From: Capsaspora owczarzaki ATCC 30864 | Lineage: Eukaryota; Opisthokonta; Filasterea | DNA: 64,000 nt | Assembly (NCBI RefSeq): GCF_000151315.2 | Contig: NW_011887294.1 | Coordinates: 1,632,460 to 1,696,459, forward strand | Direction of reading: 5' to 3' | In this document: positions 1 to 12,700 of the stretch, in pieces | Layout: each line of letters starts with the position of its first letter | Numbering within the stretch: position 1 is the stretch's first letter | Translations under genes and position numbers: made by a program | Notes under the pieces: generated by a model | What the model saw: only the letters and a program-made list of their open reading frames with translations | Told to the model about the DNA's origin: nothing | The model's database searches: none

Positions 1-737
1 GAAAGAGCGCGAAATGCGACCTTCTGATGCTGTAATGCATGTCAATGCTCCAACCCGTCGCGATTCATGTTGACTGACTGACTGACTGATTCATCACTGT
101 GTGGATGGGCGGATGGTAGCGGACTGGACAATGCTGGCAAGACGACCATTCTCAAGCGGATCAACGGGCAGGACATTAGCGAGACGTCGCCCACCCTCGG
201 ATTCAACATCGAGACTCTTGAGTACAACGGGTAGGTGCAGGGTTGGGGCCCGGTTGAAAGCGAGCCATGCAGAATGCAGAAGGCCCTGTCATAACCATAC
301 ACGCGCCACCAACAACAACTCTCACCTCATGTTGCAACGGATTGAACATGTCCTATCAACAACTTGATCTACTTTTGTGCAGATACCGCCTGAATGTGTG
401 GGACGTGGGCGGCCAAAAGTCAATCCGATCATACTGGCGCAACTACTTTGAGAGCACTGACGGCATTGTCTGGGTCATCGATAGTGCTGATCCGCGCCGC
501 TTCGAGGACTGCAAGAGAGAGCTTCATGCGCTCTTGCAAGAAGAGGTAGGTGTTGAACCTTTCAGGGTTTGTCTGTTTGTTGGTCCAGGCGAAGAACGCA
601 GCAGTTAGTTTGGGCAAAAACGTCGCTCACCAAATTTTCGACAGCGACTGGCAGGTGCGTCGTTGCTGGTCTTTGCAAACAAGCAAGATATTGCCGGCGC
701 CAGTTCGCTGGAAGAAATTTCACAGGTATTGCCAGCC

Positions 738-774
<37 letters not shown>

Positions 775-961
775 CTGTGTGAAGCTGTCTGACTTTTTCG
801 GCGGTTTGTTTGTGTCCTCCGGAAAGGCGCTCGCATTGTCGGGAATCGCGTCTCACCACCACTCGCTCCAGCGGTGTAGCGCAGTCACTGGAGAGCACCT
901 TCTGGAGGGCATTGAGTGGATCGTGCAAGACATTGCCTCGCGAGTGTTTGTCATGGAGTGA
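1..961 (+). CDS. ARL2: ARL2-like small GTPase (5' end outside window)
   Basis: Arf-like GTPase 2, which in other eukaryotes acts with tubulin cofactors and in ciliary or mitochondrial trafficking. Visible exons are 1-31, 120-230, about 382-545, 646-725 and 827-961. They encode the P-loop GLDNAGKTT, switch region [11 protein letters not shown], the [18 protein letters not shown] switch II block, the ANKQD guanine-specificity loop and the CSAVTGE loop, ending SRVFVME. All of these match the ARL2 family in order and spacing; only the N-terminal helix is cut off by the window edge. The start of the window reads KEREMR in one frame and LLML in the next, so one base appears extra near position 20 (see findings). 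The third intron holds a GA microsatellite. The gene converges on the minus-strand gene ending at 1113. Confidence 0.93.
741..772. repeat. (GA)n microsatellite
   Basis: About 16 uninterrupted GA units in the intron of the ARL2-like gene between the exons ending at 725 and starting at 827. Confidence 0.95.
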
Positions 962-1112
962 GATTTGGCCCAATTGTCGTTCGTCGCGCCATGCAGCAGC
1001 TCATAACACTTGCAGATGTAGAGTATTGTATATTATATGTTAACAATCAGATCCAGAGGGCAACAGAGATGCTTGCTTTGTTCACAACGACGCCAATGCA
1101 TCCAGCGTGGTG

Positions 1113-2651
1113 TCAAATGCGTTTTTGCGCTGTTGTCGCTGTGCTGCCCAGCTCTCGAAGTGTGGCTTGAATTTCCTGCACACGAGGAATTGGTCAAACA
1201 AGAGTCAGAATCCAAGAACAACGCAGAAAAGCAATCCGAGCACATGCGTTTGAGCTGAGAAATGAAAGCCATGACGTGTCGACTGACTCAGCTTTCCCGC
1301 CACCCATCCCACAGCACCAGCTCGAACGATGGGAATGGGCCAGCACATTGCCGACAAAGAGACAGCCGAGTTGTTCAAAACACTGGCTTTCTTTCAAACT
1401 CGAGTGGTCGGAATCATTCAGGTCTCGTCAACAGAACGAAAAAAAAAAAAAAAAAAAAAAAAGGACAAAAAGAAAGGGGATAGGAACAAGCGGGTGTCGA
1501 ATTTGGAACTGCGATGACAGACTGATGCACAACCGCTGCGCACATCATATCTGAACTTGGAAATTGCTTACGGCTCAATTGCGTCTCACAATCCCAGTGG
1601 CCCGCTTGTGAAAGTGGTGCTTGGGCACTCTTGTGTTAAGCAAACACCTCATGTCATTTTGGTGGCTGAAAGAACAGCACCTTGGCATTCCCCACCCTGC
1701 CCCCCAAAAGAAAGTGTTTGATTGCAAGCTGGAGCGGCGGAGAGAGAGAGAGAGAGAGAAGAGAGAAGAAAAAAAAAGAGAGATGCTCAAAGTATCCAAA
1801 GTATTCGTTACCTGTTGGGTCCGCGGAACCGCTGGGGCTGAATTAACTGGCGCAACTGGTTCGTGAGAGGGCACATCATCTGACATGTACATGCCCTGAT
1901 CCATGGCGGCGGCCTGGCGTTGTTGCTGGTCGTGCTCGATTTGGGCAAGAACGCGCGTCCGAGTCGCCGCTCCGTTGGTCAACGAGCTTTGCAGCAGCTC
2001 CAGCGTGTCATCGAGCCTGGATGCAAGCTCTTCGTTGGCCATGTTTGTCTACCAGCAAAGGTTTCATCACGTCGGGTGAGTTAGTTGCATGTGCATACAC
2101 GACGGACTGAGCGAGGCCAAATTTCGCCCTCCAAAGCCATCTTCATCGCCCCCCCCCCGGGCCTCTGAGCCAGTTTTCCGCCTTTGAGGGTCTGCTTGTT
2201 ATTCGCTTGAAGCGAGAGGGGGAGAGAGAGAAAGAGAGCAAGTATCACTGGTTGTCACACATGTGTGATTTCATGTTCCATGTGCGGCCGAGTGTTTCCG
2301 ACAATCATTGCCTAAGGAAGGAGTGCTCACCTGGCGACGGGTGCGCGAAGCAGCGACTGCTGCGGTTGCTGCCCGAATCGAAGCAGAAGCACCTGCACCT
2401 GCCGCAGCAACGCCTGCGAACGGCGACGGGAGCGCTGAGGTTTTGGCAACGGTCGAGCTGCTGCTGCTGCTGCCGCCCAAGCGTCGGCCAGCGCCAGTCC
2501 ACGCGCTCTTGGAGACGCCAGCATGCTTGACTGTCGTTGAAGAAGATGTTGATGATGATGATGATGACGAGGACTGCTTCTTGTTGCGATTGTGCTTGTT
2601 GGCGCTCTGCGTCTTGGTCTGCGACGGCCGCGCCATTGCCGTTCGTGTCAT
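1113..2651 (-). CDS. Unrecognised 206-aa protein, Ser/Ala-rich N-terminus plus helical segment
   Basis: I do not recognise this protein. A phase-consistent model has three exons read on the minus strand: 2651-2331, 2048-1812 and 1175-1113, all joined in phase 0 at GT-AG borders, giving 206 residues. The first exon is low complexity (runs of Ser, Lys/Asn-rich, Ala-rich). The second begins TNMANEELASRLDDTLELLQ and looks helical and amphipathic, as in a short coiled coil. The last exon adds EIQATLRELGSTATTAQKRI. The large second intron contains a 23-bp A run and a purine tract, so a missed internal exon is possible. An alternative start is the internal Met at 2042. The gene is divergent from the glutamyltransferase with only 206 bp between the two starts, suggesting a shared promoter. 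Confidence 0.5.
1440..1462. repeat. Homopolymer A tract
   Basis: A run of about 23 A within the presumed second intron of the minus-strand gene; a related purine tract of GA and A lies at 1739-1793. Confidence 0.9.
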
Positions 2652-2857
2652 TTCGAAAGCCCTTCCTTCACCCCCCTTTTTTGCTCGTGAATAATGAAGA
2701 GTGATGATACCTTTTTCATTTTGTCATGTTATACTTGCATACTACAAGTAAATCGTACTGCATTGACATTGAGTGAAGCCTTTTCATTTCATTTCACTCC
2801 CTTTTTGTTTCATTGTCGCTTCTCCGCTCAGCCACTCAACTTCAACAAGCAAACAGC
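2652..2857. promoter_or_regulatory. Short divergent promoter region
   Basis: Only 206 bp separate the start codons of the minus-strand 206-aa gene and the plus-strand gamma-glutamyltransferase. The spacer is T-rich toward the plus-strand gene. No recognisable factor site was seen; the shared-promoter role is inferred from geometry. Confidence 0.4.
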
Positions 2858-5533
2858 ATGTCGCGCAGCAGCAGTGGCGGTGGTCGCAGCAGTCATCGCA
2901 GCACATCTGCCGCTGGCGACGACCATCATGACGACAGGGGCCTTGGTGCAGCCGCTGCCGAGACCCACAACGAGCGAGCGAGCCTCATTGCTTCCTCGTC
3001 CTCGTCCTCGTCCTCTGGCGTCGTGACCATTGCGCCGGACTCCGGGTCCCGACGGCGCCCACCCCGCGGCTCCACTGCTTCGTCATCGTCGTCGTCGTTC
3101 GTGTCCCGCCTCTTCCAGTTCTCGAGGTGAGCGCTGTCGTTCGTACCCTTGTCTTGGGGGAGAGCGCTTCTGTATAATTCCGTCTTGGAGGAGCCCCATC
3201 CAACCCCATCCATCCCCATCTCAACCCATCATTGATCACTCCTTCCTATTGTGGTTGACATTGCATACCCCCCCCCTCACCTTCTCCTGCGTCCGCGTGG
3301 CTGGCTGAGCATGTTTTTAAGACCATGGTTTTTTTCCTTGTTTTTTTCTCCGTTCCTCTGAACGACGAGCGCAAAATGTTCCTTCATACTTGCAAATCGA
3401 ACAACAAAAGGCAATGACAGTCGAATCATGATAAATGGCCGGGGGGGGGGAGGCGGAGGGAATTTCTTGTCGGGACCAGAATCGTCTTGAATCTCAGTTG
3501 TTTCGTGCTGGAAGTCTGAGCTTTTGTTCGATTGGATCTCATGTTTGTTTGCTCTCAATCTCAACAGACGAAAGGTGTTTGCGCTATTGCTCGTCCTCGC
3601 GGTGATTCTTGCCGGTAAGAACGTCTCCTGTGCTTGGTTTGTAACTTTGCCGGTTGTGGATCCGTCTCATTCTCTGGTTGCCACATGCTCCGCAGTGGTT
3701 GGAGGACTGGGATACTTTTCGTCTTCGTCGTCGTCAAGTCAACCCATCCAATTCCAAGGCCACGGAGCCGTTGCCGCCGATTCAACCTACTGCTCTGAGA
3801 TTGGCGCGGACATTCTGCGCCAGAACGGCTCGGCCGTCGATGCAGCCATTGCATCGCTGCTCTGCATTGGCGTTGTCAACTCCCACTCCTCTGGCATTGG
3901 CGGGTAGGTTTCATGAGATGCAGACAAAATTCGATGAGGAAGTAGCTTGCCAACTTTGTTTTTTTTTTGTTGTCGATTTGCCCCTTCCCTCTCCCCCTCC
4001 CTCCTTCCCCCCAAAAAAAAAAACAGTGGCGGTTTCATGGTCGTCCACACGAATGATACCGACGTCGTGATTGACTTCCGCGAGGTCGCTCCGGCGGCTG
4101 CCTATGTCGACATGTTCAAAAACTCGTCCCAACTGTCGCAGGTTGGTGGGCTTTCGGCGGGCGTGCCCGGAGAGCTGGCAGGCATGGCCAAAGCACACGA
4201 AATGTTTGGCATTCTACCATGGGCCAAGCTGTTTGCGCCTGCCATCAAGCTCGCGCGTGAGGGATTTGTCTTGAACGAGCACCAAGCGGCTGCAATCACG
4301 TCCGAGCTCACGTACGTCCGCGCCGATCCCGGCCTTCGTGCTGTCTTTATCAAGGCGAATGGAGATCCTCTGGCCGCGGGCGATGTGTGCATCCATGCGA
4401 ATCTCGCCAACACCCTGGAGGCCGTCGCGACCAACGGAATTGACATTTTCTACAATGGGTCGATTGCGCACCAGATTGTCGACGACATTAATGCCAACGG
4501 CGGCAACATGACATACGAGGACTTTGCCAACTACCGGCCAGTCATTCGCCAGCCGCTCGTTGCCTCGTACAATGGCTTCAAGCTGGTGACGGCTCCGCCG
4601 CCGGCGTCGGGCGGTGTCACCATCTCCGTCCTCAACATTCTGGACGGGTTTGTCACGGCACAGACCAAGGCTCAGGAGACGGCGCGCCGACACCTCTACT
4701 CGGAGCAGACGGAGCCTGGACCCATGCAGCCCCGATCCCTCTTGGCCGTGCAGCGAACGACCGAGGCGTTCAAGTTTGGGTATGCCTTGCGCACGCGCAT
4801 TGCCGATCCCTTCGACACCGAGTATGCGGATGATATCGCTGCCACGCTGGCCGAAATGCAGAACGTGACGGAAGCCCTGAACAAGCGCTTCCGGATTCAC
4901 GACAACGAAACGTTCGACCCAGAGTACTACGGCGCCATTTACGACGTCGAGCCAACGCGCGGCACCACTCACCTGTCCGTCCTCGGCACCCGCGGCGACG
5001 CTGTGGCGGTTACGAGCACCATCAACACGTACTTTGGCGCCAAGTTCACCTCTCCGTCGAACGGCGTCATCCTGAACGACGAGATGGACGACTTTTCGTC
5101 GCCCAACATTACGAACGCGTACGGCGTGCCACCTTCACCCGCCAATTTCATCAAACCGGGCAAGCGACCGCTGTCCTCCAGCGCGCCTACCATCGTGTTC
5201 AACGCCAAGAACGAGGTCTACATGGTTGTTGGCGCTTCCGGCGGCACGCGCATCACTACCTCGACCATCCAAGTCATGCAGTCTGTACTCACCTTTGGCG
5301 AGGGCATCGACGATGCCATCACTCGCCCGCGCCTCCACCACCAGCTGCTGCCCAATATTCTCATGCTTGAGCCGGCCTTCCCGACAAATCTGTACACGGG
5401 GATGCAAGCGATTGGCCACAACGTGACCACGTCCACCTCCATTGCGGTTGTTCAGGGCATTGTGCAGTATGCTCCCAATGTGATTTATGCCAAGTCTGAT
5501 CCTCGAAAAGGCGGCGAGGCTGTTGTATTCTGA
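2858..5533 (+). CDS. GGT1: Gamma-glutamyltransferase (glutathione hydrolase), type II membrane form
   Basis: Cleaves the gamma-glutamyl bond of glutathione at the cell surface and self-processes into two subunits. Exons are 2858-3126, 3568-3614, 3696-3903 and 4027-5533 (676 aa). The N-terminus is a Ser-rich cytoplasmic tail. A hydrophobic segment spanning the short second exon (KVFALLLVLAVILA) fits a signal anchor. Family blocks follow in order: NSHSSGIGGGGFMV, the REVAP loop, PPPASGGVT, then the autocleavage site RGTTHLSVLG, where the Thr before HLSV is the expected nucleophile. EMDDFSSP, PPSPANFIKPGKRPLSS, GASGGTRI and the terminal DPRKGGEA all match animal GGT1. No catalytic residue appears missing. 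The residue count is somewhat above the human protein because of the longer N-terminal tail. Confidence 0.95.
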
Positions 5534-5681
5534 ATGTTGTTTGCGTTGTGTTGATTTTCGTTGTGTTGTTTTTCATTGTGTTTGTGTGGTGATTGACTGT
5601 ATCTTCTTCTCAAAATGCTCATTTTGTAATTGCACCATCAGTCTTTGATTCCCCCCCCCCTCCATCCCCATACTCTTTTCA

Positions 5682-5966
5682 ATGACGGAGCAGGACGAGC
5701 TCCCCAATGCGAAACGACACGCGACCATGCTCTCCAGCTCGCCCACGCCAGCCAACAGCCAGTCGCAACGCCCGTCGCTGCCATCCAATGCGTCGACGAG
5801 CGCTCTCTCAGAATCACCAGACGGCAGTCTCCCGCGACGGACGCCCGTGGACTGGCGGCCTGTCCCTGTGCTGCTCGCTGAGGTCGAATCCCACACGATG
5901 CCCACCGGTGAGAGCCTCCTCCGTCGTCAGCCTCGTTGTTCATCCCCCATCTCACATTGCTTTGGG

Positions 5967-6011
<45 letters not shown>

Positions 6012-7500
6012 GCAAGAGTGGACCTGCCAAAGCAGATGAGCGCCGTCATTGCGTTGTGTGTGTGTGTGTGTGTGTGTGTATTGTTATCGCTGCAACAGCT
6101 CGAGCGATCGTCGCAAGAGTGGACCTGCCAAAGCAGATGAGCGCCGTCATTGCGTTCATCCAGCAGTGCATGCAACCCGAGTCAGCTCGCCTGGAGCATT
6201 TGAGACGTGTTCGAAAACCATCCAGTGAGAACCTGCCAGCATGTCGAGATTTATGTGGGGGAGCGGAGAACATGTCAAACTCATGCGATTTCTGAATGTT
6301 TTGGTTTCCCGTTTTCGGATTTTGACATTCTCAGACAGCGTCATGCAAGTGTTAATATGCCTCGTAGACTCGGTGCCGCTTTTGCGGACGCACCACGAAA
6401 TATCCACGCCATCAGATACAAGTAGTGGGAGTGACGCTGCTTGCAACGGCAACTCCAGTTCGTCCCTAACCAGCGACCAGCTCTTGTTGGGCATCAAGAG
6501 TCTTCTCCAAAGCCGTGGCGTGGCGGACGACAAGTCTCAAGTCCTGGAGTCGTTGTCCCTTTGTGTAACTGACGTGCCGGAACGGATTGCGGCGAATCAA
6601 CAGCAACATGCGGCTGGTAATGCCTTGTGGCCTCTTGCCCACGCTTCAGCACTCACGTAAGAAGGCTCGCATTCGTCACTCGGCGCGCGTGTGTGTGTGT
6701 GGGGGGGGGGAAAGGAGGAGGAGTCTTGGTTCTTTCCTTTATGGTTTTGTTGCTTTTGAAAAGCCTTTGAGAAGGCGGGCTGGATTCAATCAAACTCACC
6801 AGAATGCGTCTTGTTTTTCATTCCCTTGGATCGATGACTTTAGCGCCGCAAAAAACTCGGCATTGGCCGAGATGTTATTTTCAGACGACGAGCTTCAACG
6901 CATGGACGGCTATATGGATATCGCAATTGCGCAGGCACAGGCGGCCAGAGCCCAAGGCAACGTAAGATGTGTTGTTGACATGTCTGCAATCTGACTCTGC
7001 AACTTGAGCATGTCGCTCACCGTGCGTTCTGATAGTCTCCAATAGGCGCTGTTGTGGTGGATCCAGCGACCAATACAATACTGGCATCGGTTGGCGATTG
7101 TTCCCGCGAGCACACGTTGGCGCACGCGGCGATGGTTGCCATTGCTCGAGTGGCGGATGCTCAGCGCCAAGAGTATCTAGCTGCATTGCAGCAGGGCGAG
7201 AACGGCGCACCCGCTTCGGCGGAGGCGGGCAACAGCAGGCCAGTCGCAGAGCTGCCCTACTTGTGCACCTCGTACGACTTGTACATTACTCGCGAGCCAT
7301 GCGTCATGTGCTCGATGGCTCTGGTGCATTCACGCGTTGGTCGGGTGTTTTTCGGCACGCCCCATCCCGACATGGGCGGCCTCGCCGGTGCGCGTCGGAT
7401 ACACGCCGAGCCGAAACTAAACCACCATTTTCTCGCGTTCCGAGGCGTAGCCGAGCGTCGATGCGCCGCTTTATTCTGCGATGGAGCGGACACGGAGTGA
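5682..7500 (+). CDS. ADAT3: tRNA-specific adenosine deaminase subunit ADAT3 (Tad3)
   Basis: Partner of ADAT2 in the heterodimer that converts A34 to inosine in tRNA anticodons. A phase-consistent model is 5682-5907, 6099-6224, 6335-6656, 6844-6961 and 7036-7500 (418 aa). The C-terminal deaminase domain contains AVVVDP, the first zinc-ligand helix LAHAAMV, then LPYLCTSYDLYITREPCVMCSMALVHSR with the PCxxC zinc ligands. The proton-shuttling Glu of the HAE motif is replaced by Ala, as expected for the catalytically silent Tad3-type subunit (Val in human and yeast). The RIHAEPKLNHHF ending is ADAT3-specific. A stretch of about 46 bp from the second exon, with its flanking GT repeat, is duplicated in the preceding intron (see findings). 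Confidence 0.92.
5969..6079. repeat. Duplicated (GT)n microsatellite plus exon fragment
   Basis: GT repeats at about 5969-6010 and 6055-6079 each flank a near-identical segment of about 46 bp (6010-6056 and 6110-6156), the second of which is coding in ADAT3. This is a tandem duplication inside the gene. Confidence 0.85.
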
Positions 7501-7618
7501 ACACGGTGTCAAAGTTGGTGATTTTCGCGAACGAGCTCAATAAACAGCGACCTGAGATGAGCTTCAACATGTCCATCAGTCATTTTTTTGGTTCATTCAT
7601 CCGTTATTGATCTCAGTC

Positions 7619-9574
7619 ATGCAAGCGCTGAGAGCTGAGGATTGGTCCTACCGAGGCGAAGGCGCCGCGAACATTGTCGTTTCGTTTACCGGCGATCAAG
7701 CGAGCAATCCAGAGCTCGAGGTTTGTCGGCAAAAACAAAAATACATTCGCACACCCTTTGCTTTTGCATTTCGGAAGCATGCATTTTTTGATTGTATGAA
7801 GGCTCAGAGGTGGTGAATGATGATGGTGATGCGCGGCTATTGGGAATGAATTGAATCCATAGGGCAAAGTGCTGCGAATCCGCAAGTCGCCGGTCGTTGC
7901 GCCGTCCGAGCCGAGGCAGACATTCTCGACAGAGCAAAACTACGCCTACTTGACGAGGCTGATTGCGCCGCTGCTGGGCGACGAGTACGTCAACGCAGGC
8001 CAGCTCGTGCCGTTGGCGGCGACCTTCCTGCAAGACCTCGACCAGCGCATCGCCGCCGAGCGCCCAGCCAAGCGTGTGCAGGCAGCCAGGCTCGACTGTG
8101 CAGGCAGCGCTGCTCAGCTGCTGCGCGACGTGGGTCGCCCGTTCATCCAGTCGCACGACCAATCCGACACGTTCTGCGTCGAAATCAAGGTGAGGGTTAG
8201 AGGGTTGGTTCTCTGAGAAACGAGGATGATTTTTCTCAGTGAGAAACAACGAGTTTGACAATCTCGCTGATGTACTCTTTTGTGTGCGGCGCTCACCCCC
8301 ATCGACTTGCACTTGTCGCCATTTTGGAAAAAAGCCAAAATGGGGCTTTCTGCCTACCTCGTCGTTCATCCACCCAAGCAACGCTACTGCAAAGCTCAGC
8401 AAGTGTCGCTACTGCATGCACCAATGGCTGAAAGTGTCGAACGGGAGCATTGATCGTCGCTCGCGGTACTGTCCGCTGGATTTGTTTTCCGGCACTCGGC
8501 ATCGCGTCGAGCGGGCGCTGCATTCGCTCGTTGATGTGCCGCAAAACAATGTGCGGGTGTTTCGAAACGGACGAGCTATTCTCACTGGAGACAAGGTCAG
8601 TATGTCAGTCGGATTGGAGCTTTGTATGGAGAGTTTTTTTTGATTCGGAAAATCGTGCCGACCTTTGGAGTTGTGGTGATTTTCAGGCTCCACCCGCCGA
8701 CTCAAACTCAAGGGCCTACATTGCCGAGTTGGATCGCCATCTGGTCGATCTTGTGCCTGCCGCCGCAGATGATTCGGACGCACAGCCGCCGCACGTTCAA
8801 ACATTTGTCTCGCTGCTTGCCGAGATTCTGCTGCAAGAGCCACTTCTTCAGCGATTACAAGCTGCCCAGCGCCTCGATCACCTCGACATCGAAGGGTTGA
8901 AAGGGTTGTATGATTCGGTGATTGAACGCCATCCCGTCGGCCAAGATCACTGGCTCTGGGACGGCCGGTTTGATGCGCCTGAGTGGAGTCGCGTTGTGCA
9001 GCAAGCTCTTGCTCGCTCGAGCACAGGTACACCCACCAGCCCGTCTCTTGCGTAGAATCCTTGGTGGCTTGCCTTTTTTTTTGTTCTTTGCCGTGCTAAC
9101 ACGTTGTTTGATTGGACTTTGTGGACGATGTCAGCGCCTTCACTGTCCGTGCATGATGTAGCTGCTCTCTCACTGGATGAGAAGGCTGCAATCATCGCCG
9201 AGTACCTTCTGGCAGCGACCGTCAAAGATTGTTCCATCATGGTTTCGGTTCAACGGTTGAGGTGAGTCAAGCTCGTTTGGATTTTTTTTTCTTTTTGGTT
9301 TGAGTGCTCCAGCAGCCGTGTCCTCAACTCCCCGATGCACGTTGCACTCGTCGTCCACAGCACGCCATCGGAAGATCCAGCGACGCATTTCAAGCACATC
9401 ACACACTCTGGCACCCGTTTCCGGTATCACGTCGCCGTTGTAGACTTGGATCCAAAGCTCTTCCGCAACATTCCCAAGTACCACCGCGACGATGGCGAAA
9501 TTGTCCAGCACTACATGGATCATGCAGACGACTCGACGTGCTACTGTTCCGGCCCTGCGCAGCCTGCTCAATGA
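7619..9574 (+). CDS. IPPK: Inositol-pentakisphosphate 2-kinase (IPK1)
   Basis: Phosphorylates Ins(1,3,4,5,6)P5 at position 2 to make phytate (InsP6). Six exons fit by phase: 7619-7720, 7863-8189, 8335-8595, 8687-9026, 9135-9261 and 9316-9574 (471 aa). The N-terminus reads WSYRGEGAANIVVSFTG and continues GKVLRIRK, the family nucleotide-binding start. EIKPKWGFLP, the CRYCMHQW zinc-binding segment, YCPLDLFSG, ATVKDCSIMVS and the terminal VAVVDLDPKLFRNIPKYH are recognisable IPK1 blocks. Compared with fungal IPK1 the length is typical of animal forms. The first intron has a slightly weak donor (gtttgt). The gene is head-to-tail with ADAT3 upstream, separated by about 120 bp. Confidence 0.92.
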
Positions 9575-9722
9575 CCGTTGGTTGTTTGCTTTTTGTTGTA
9601 ACTTTTTGTGTTGTTTCCACTTGTCCCCTCCAATTCCATTGAGACAACTGCCTACTGTACAATCCATTTTTATTTTATTATTCTTGTCACAACAGTCCCA
9701 GTCCTATTTTCACTCTTCTAAA

Positions 9723-12700
9723 ATGTCGTCCGTCTTCACGTTCAACGTTGGCGGCGGACGACCGTCAGCATCAGCAGCCAGCGTCGGGGGGTCGACCGCG
9801 ACCAGCAGCAACGCGAGCCGCCACACCACGCCGCCGCTCACGCCCCTGTCTGCAGCATCATCCGCATCGACGCCGACGCGGCCGACGACCCTGTCGCAGT
9901 CGCTGGCGATGGGTCGCGTTCCCATCTTCATGCAGCGTCCGCATACGCTCCAAGCAAACCTCGTCTCGCTGCTCAACGATCCCGATCCACAGGCATGATG
10001 ATGATGATGCAAACACAGAACTGTTGCTCAACTGTTGAACTCGCACACACACGAAACGCACACACGATCGCAACAATGGATGATGGGTTGACTTGGATGT
10101 CAGCCGGATTGGACCTTCTGCTATGAGCGATGATGAGCTACTCTTCATGACTCTCACTCACTGATACAACGACTACGACTATTACGACTATGGGATGACA
10201 CGACACTTGCATCTCAGTGCCATCGTTGCGCTTTTTTGTAATCACCCCTCAGCGACCGGGTGGATGAGCTGTTTGGTTCGTTTTGGACGTCCCTGTCAAA
10301 GTCAAACAAACCCTGACCGATCCCTTCAATGGAAGGAGAGGAGAAGGGGGGGGGGGTCCCATTCACCACCATCCACTCATTCATTCATAGTGCTGCCCCC
10401 CTGTGTTCCACTTTTTGTCGTGTCTGCTTGTTGTTCGGGCTTGCAACTAACCGTGAGTTGTTTCCTGGAATCGGGGTTTTTGACAGGCTCGTCGCGATGC
10501 GCAGTACATTTACACCAAGACCTGGGGCGAGAACTTCACCAACACGCCGACGCCACAGCCGACAATCGCGTCATTGTCATCGTCGTACTTGTCGTCGTCG
10601 TCTGCAAGCAGGGGATCGGGCACGAATGCCGCGGTCGGCAGCGGAATTGACGCTCTCCTGCCAGAAGTCAACCTGTCTCACTTTGAGGCGTACTTGTCAA
10701 AGACAGCCGAGGTGCGTAGCGTGGTCATTTGCGGTCAGAGTTTCATGGCGTGCAACTGCGCTGCTTATGAAGACGTGCTTGTTGTGATTGTGCGATTGTT
10801 TTTTTGTTTTTTGTTGTCAACTCAACACCTTGGAATGGCGCTCTGCTGCAGCGAAATCAACGGCGACTGCAATCGGCTGCAGGATGGAATGCCGAGCACC
10901 ATCGACGAGAGTCTTCAGCGACGCTTTCGGCAGGAGGTTCTGTCATGTCTGGTGGGTTGCTTTTGGCTTGTTTTGCCCCAGCAAACGCGACCTGTCCCTC
11001 CCTCACCCCCTATCGTTTCTTGCCGTCAAACTGTCCATACAGAATTCACCAAGGATGGCGTGCCAGTGTTGAGTCAAGTTCCATCGGTAAGGTGGCATTT
11101 GCAGCACCATTTGATCCACTTACGACCACTGACGACGCTATTCACACAACACCACCGCTCTCGCACAGATGTTCTTTGAGGCACAGCTTGACATGTCCGA
11201 TCAAGATGTTTTTGACACCATCATCCAAATTCCCTCGCTTGAGCATATTCGGGGCACTTCGCTCGCATCCAACTTGCAAGAGAAGGTTTGTTTCAAATCA
11301 AATGTTTTTTTTTTTAGAATGATGGCTGCGCTTTCCAAGTGCCAACCCACCATCTCACTCTTGTACACTGTCTCACCACATTGTTTTCTTGTCACCTCTG
11401 TTGACTGCGCTCCCGCATCAGCTCTCGCATTACCTCGACTTGGTCGAAATGCAACTGGCCAAGGCCGTTGCTCGCCGGTCTGACCAGTTCTTTGCCGCAA
11501 TGCGATCACAAGAAGAGCTGTTTATGGAGGTTCACGACACGGTCAAGACAATCAAATTCTTACGGTAAGAGAATGTGCGCTATTTTGTCAGATTTGGTTT
11601 TGTTTCCCCGCAGCACGTGAAACTAACCAGGGATTGTCTACCTTGCCCAATTTCGACAGGGCGCGAGTCCAAGCGATTGACAACATGCTAACTGTGCAAG
11701 GTCTTAATATCGTTCGAATGTCCAAGAAGGCAGAGCGCATCCAACGAGTCCTAGCTCAGGTTTGGTGTTGCACACATTTCTTTCGTGTTTTGTTTCTTGT
11801 TCATTTGCTTGCGTGTCTCATATTGCATCGCCCTCTTTCACAGTTGCGAATAATGTCGACCGTCATGCAAACACACCCGACAGTCGAATTGCTACTAGCA
11901 TCGTCGGATTTCATTGGCGCTTTGGATTTGTTGGCTACAACCCGCGAGGTGGTCAGCAGTGAGCTGAACGGCATACACAGCATGCGGTAAATCAATTTGA
12001 GGGGATGAACATGACATCCGTTTGCTATTTGGAGACCAGCTTGACTCATCCAGCCGCGTTGTGGTATGATTGTTGGTCCAGACATCTTTCGGAGCAACTC
12101 AAGCAAATGGAAGAGGATGTTGATATCGCGATGCAACAAGAGCTCCAAACCCTGGCGATCGAAGTCGCAACAAGTAATCGCGGCAACGTGTGGTCTTTGC
12201 GGCAGTTTGGTGCTGCAGCAGGTGAGTTTGCTGGTTTTTGTGTGCTTTTGCGAATGGGGCTGTTTGTCTCGCTTTTGGAATGTCATGATGGCCGTTCGCT
12301 CAATGTACTTGTTGTTCCACCAGATGAAAGACTGCCTCCTGCAATCTCGTTCGAGCAGCGAGTTGAGACGACGCAAGATCGCATCCTTCCCGTATTGTTA
12401 GCTTTGGTTCGGCAACGCAACTTTGAGTGCTTCATCGGGTATAAATCCCAGGTCCAGCTCAAGCTGAATGCGCTCATCAAAGATGTCAGTCGGATGTTGT
12501 TGATTTAGTTAGTCGATTGTCTCGTTGCGCAGTGTTCTCATTTGATTTTCACCCTGCCAACGTTTTTTGGCTACGCAGACGGTTGCCATGTTTGTTGCGA
12601 ATGCGGCCGAAGATGCGCACGATTCTGGTGATGCACAGGCCAAGCCAAGGTGCGTTTCGGGAATGCATTGTTCACAACAGTTGCCGATGCGTCTCACCTC

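Noticed and set aside
1329-1440. Plus-strand peptide IADKETAELFKTLAFFQTRV
   Set aside because: It looks protein-like, but it runs directly into a long A tract and no flanking exon on that strand joins it in phase.
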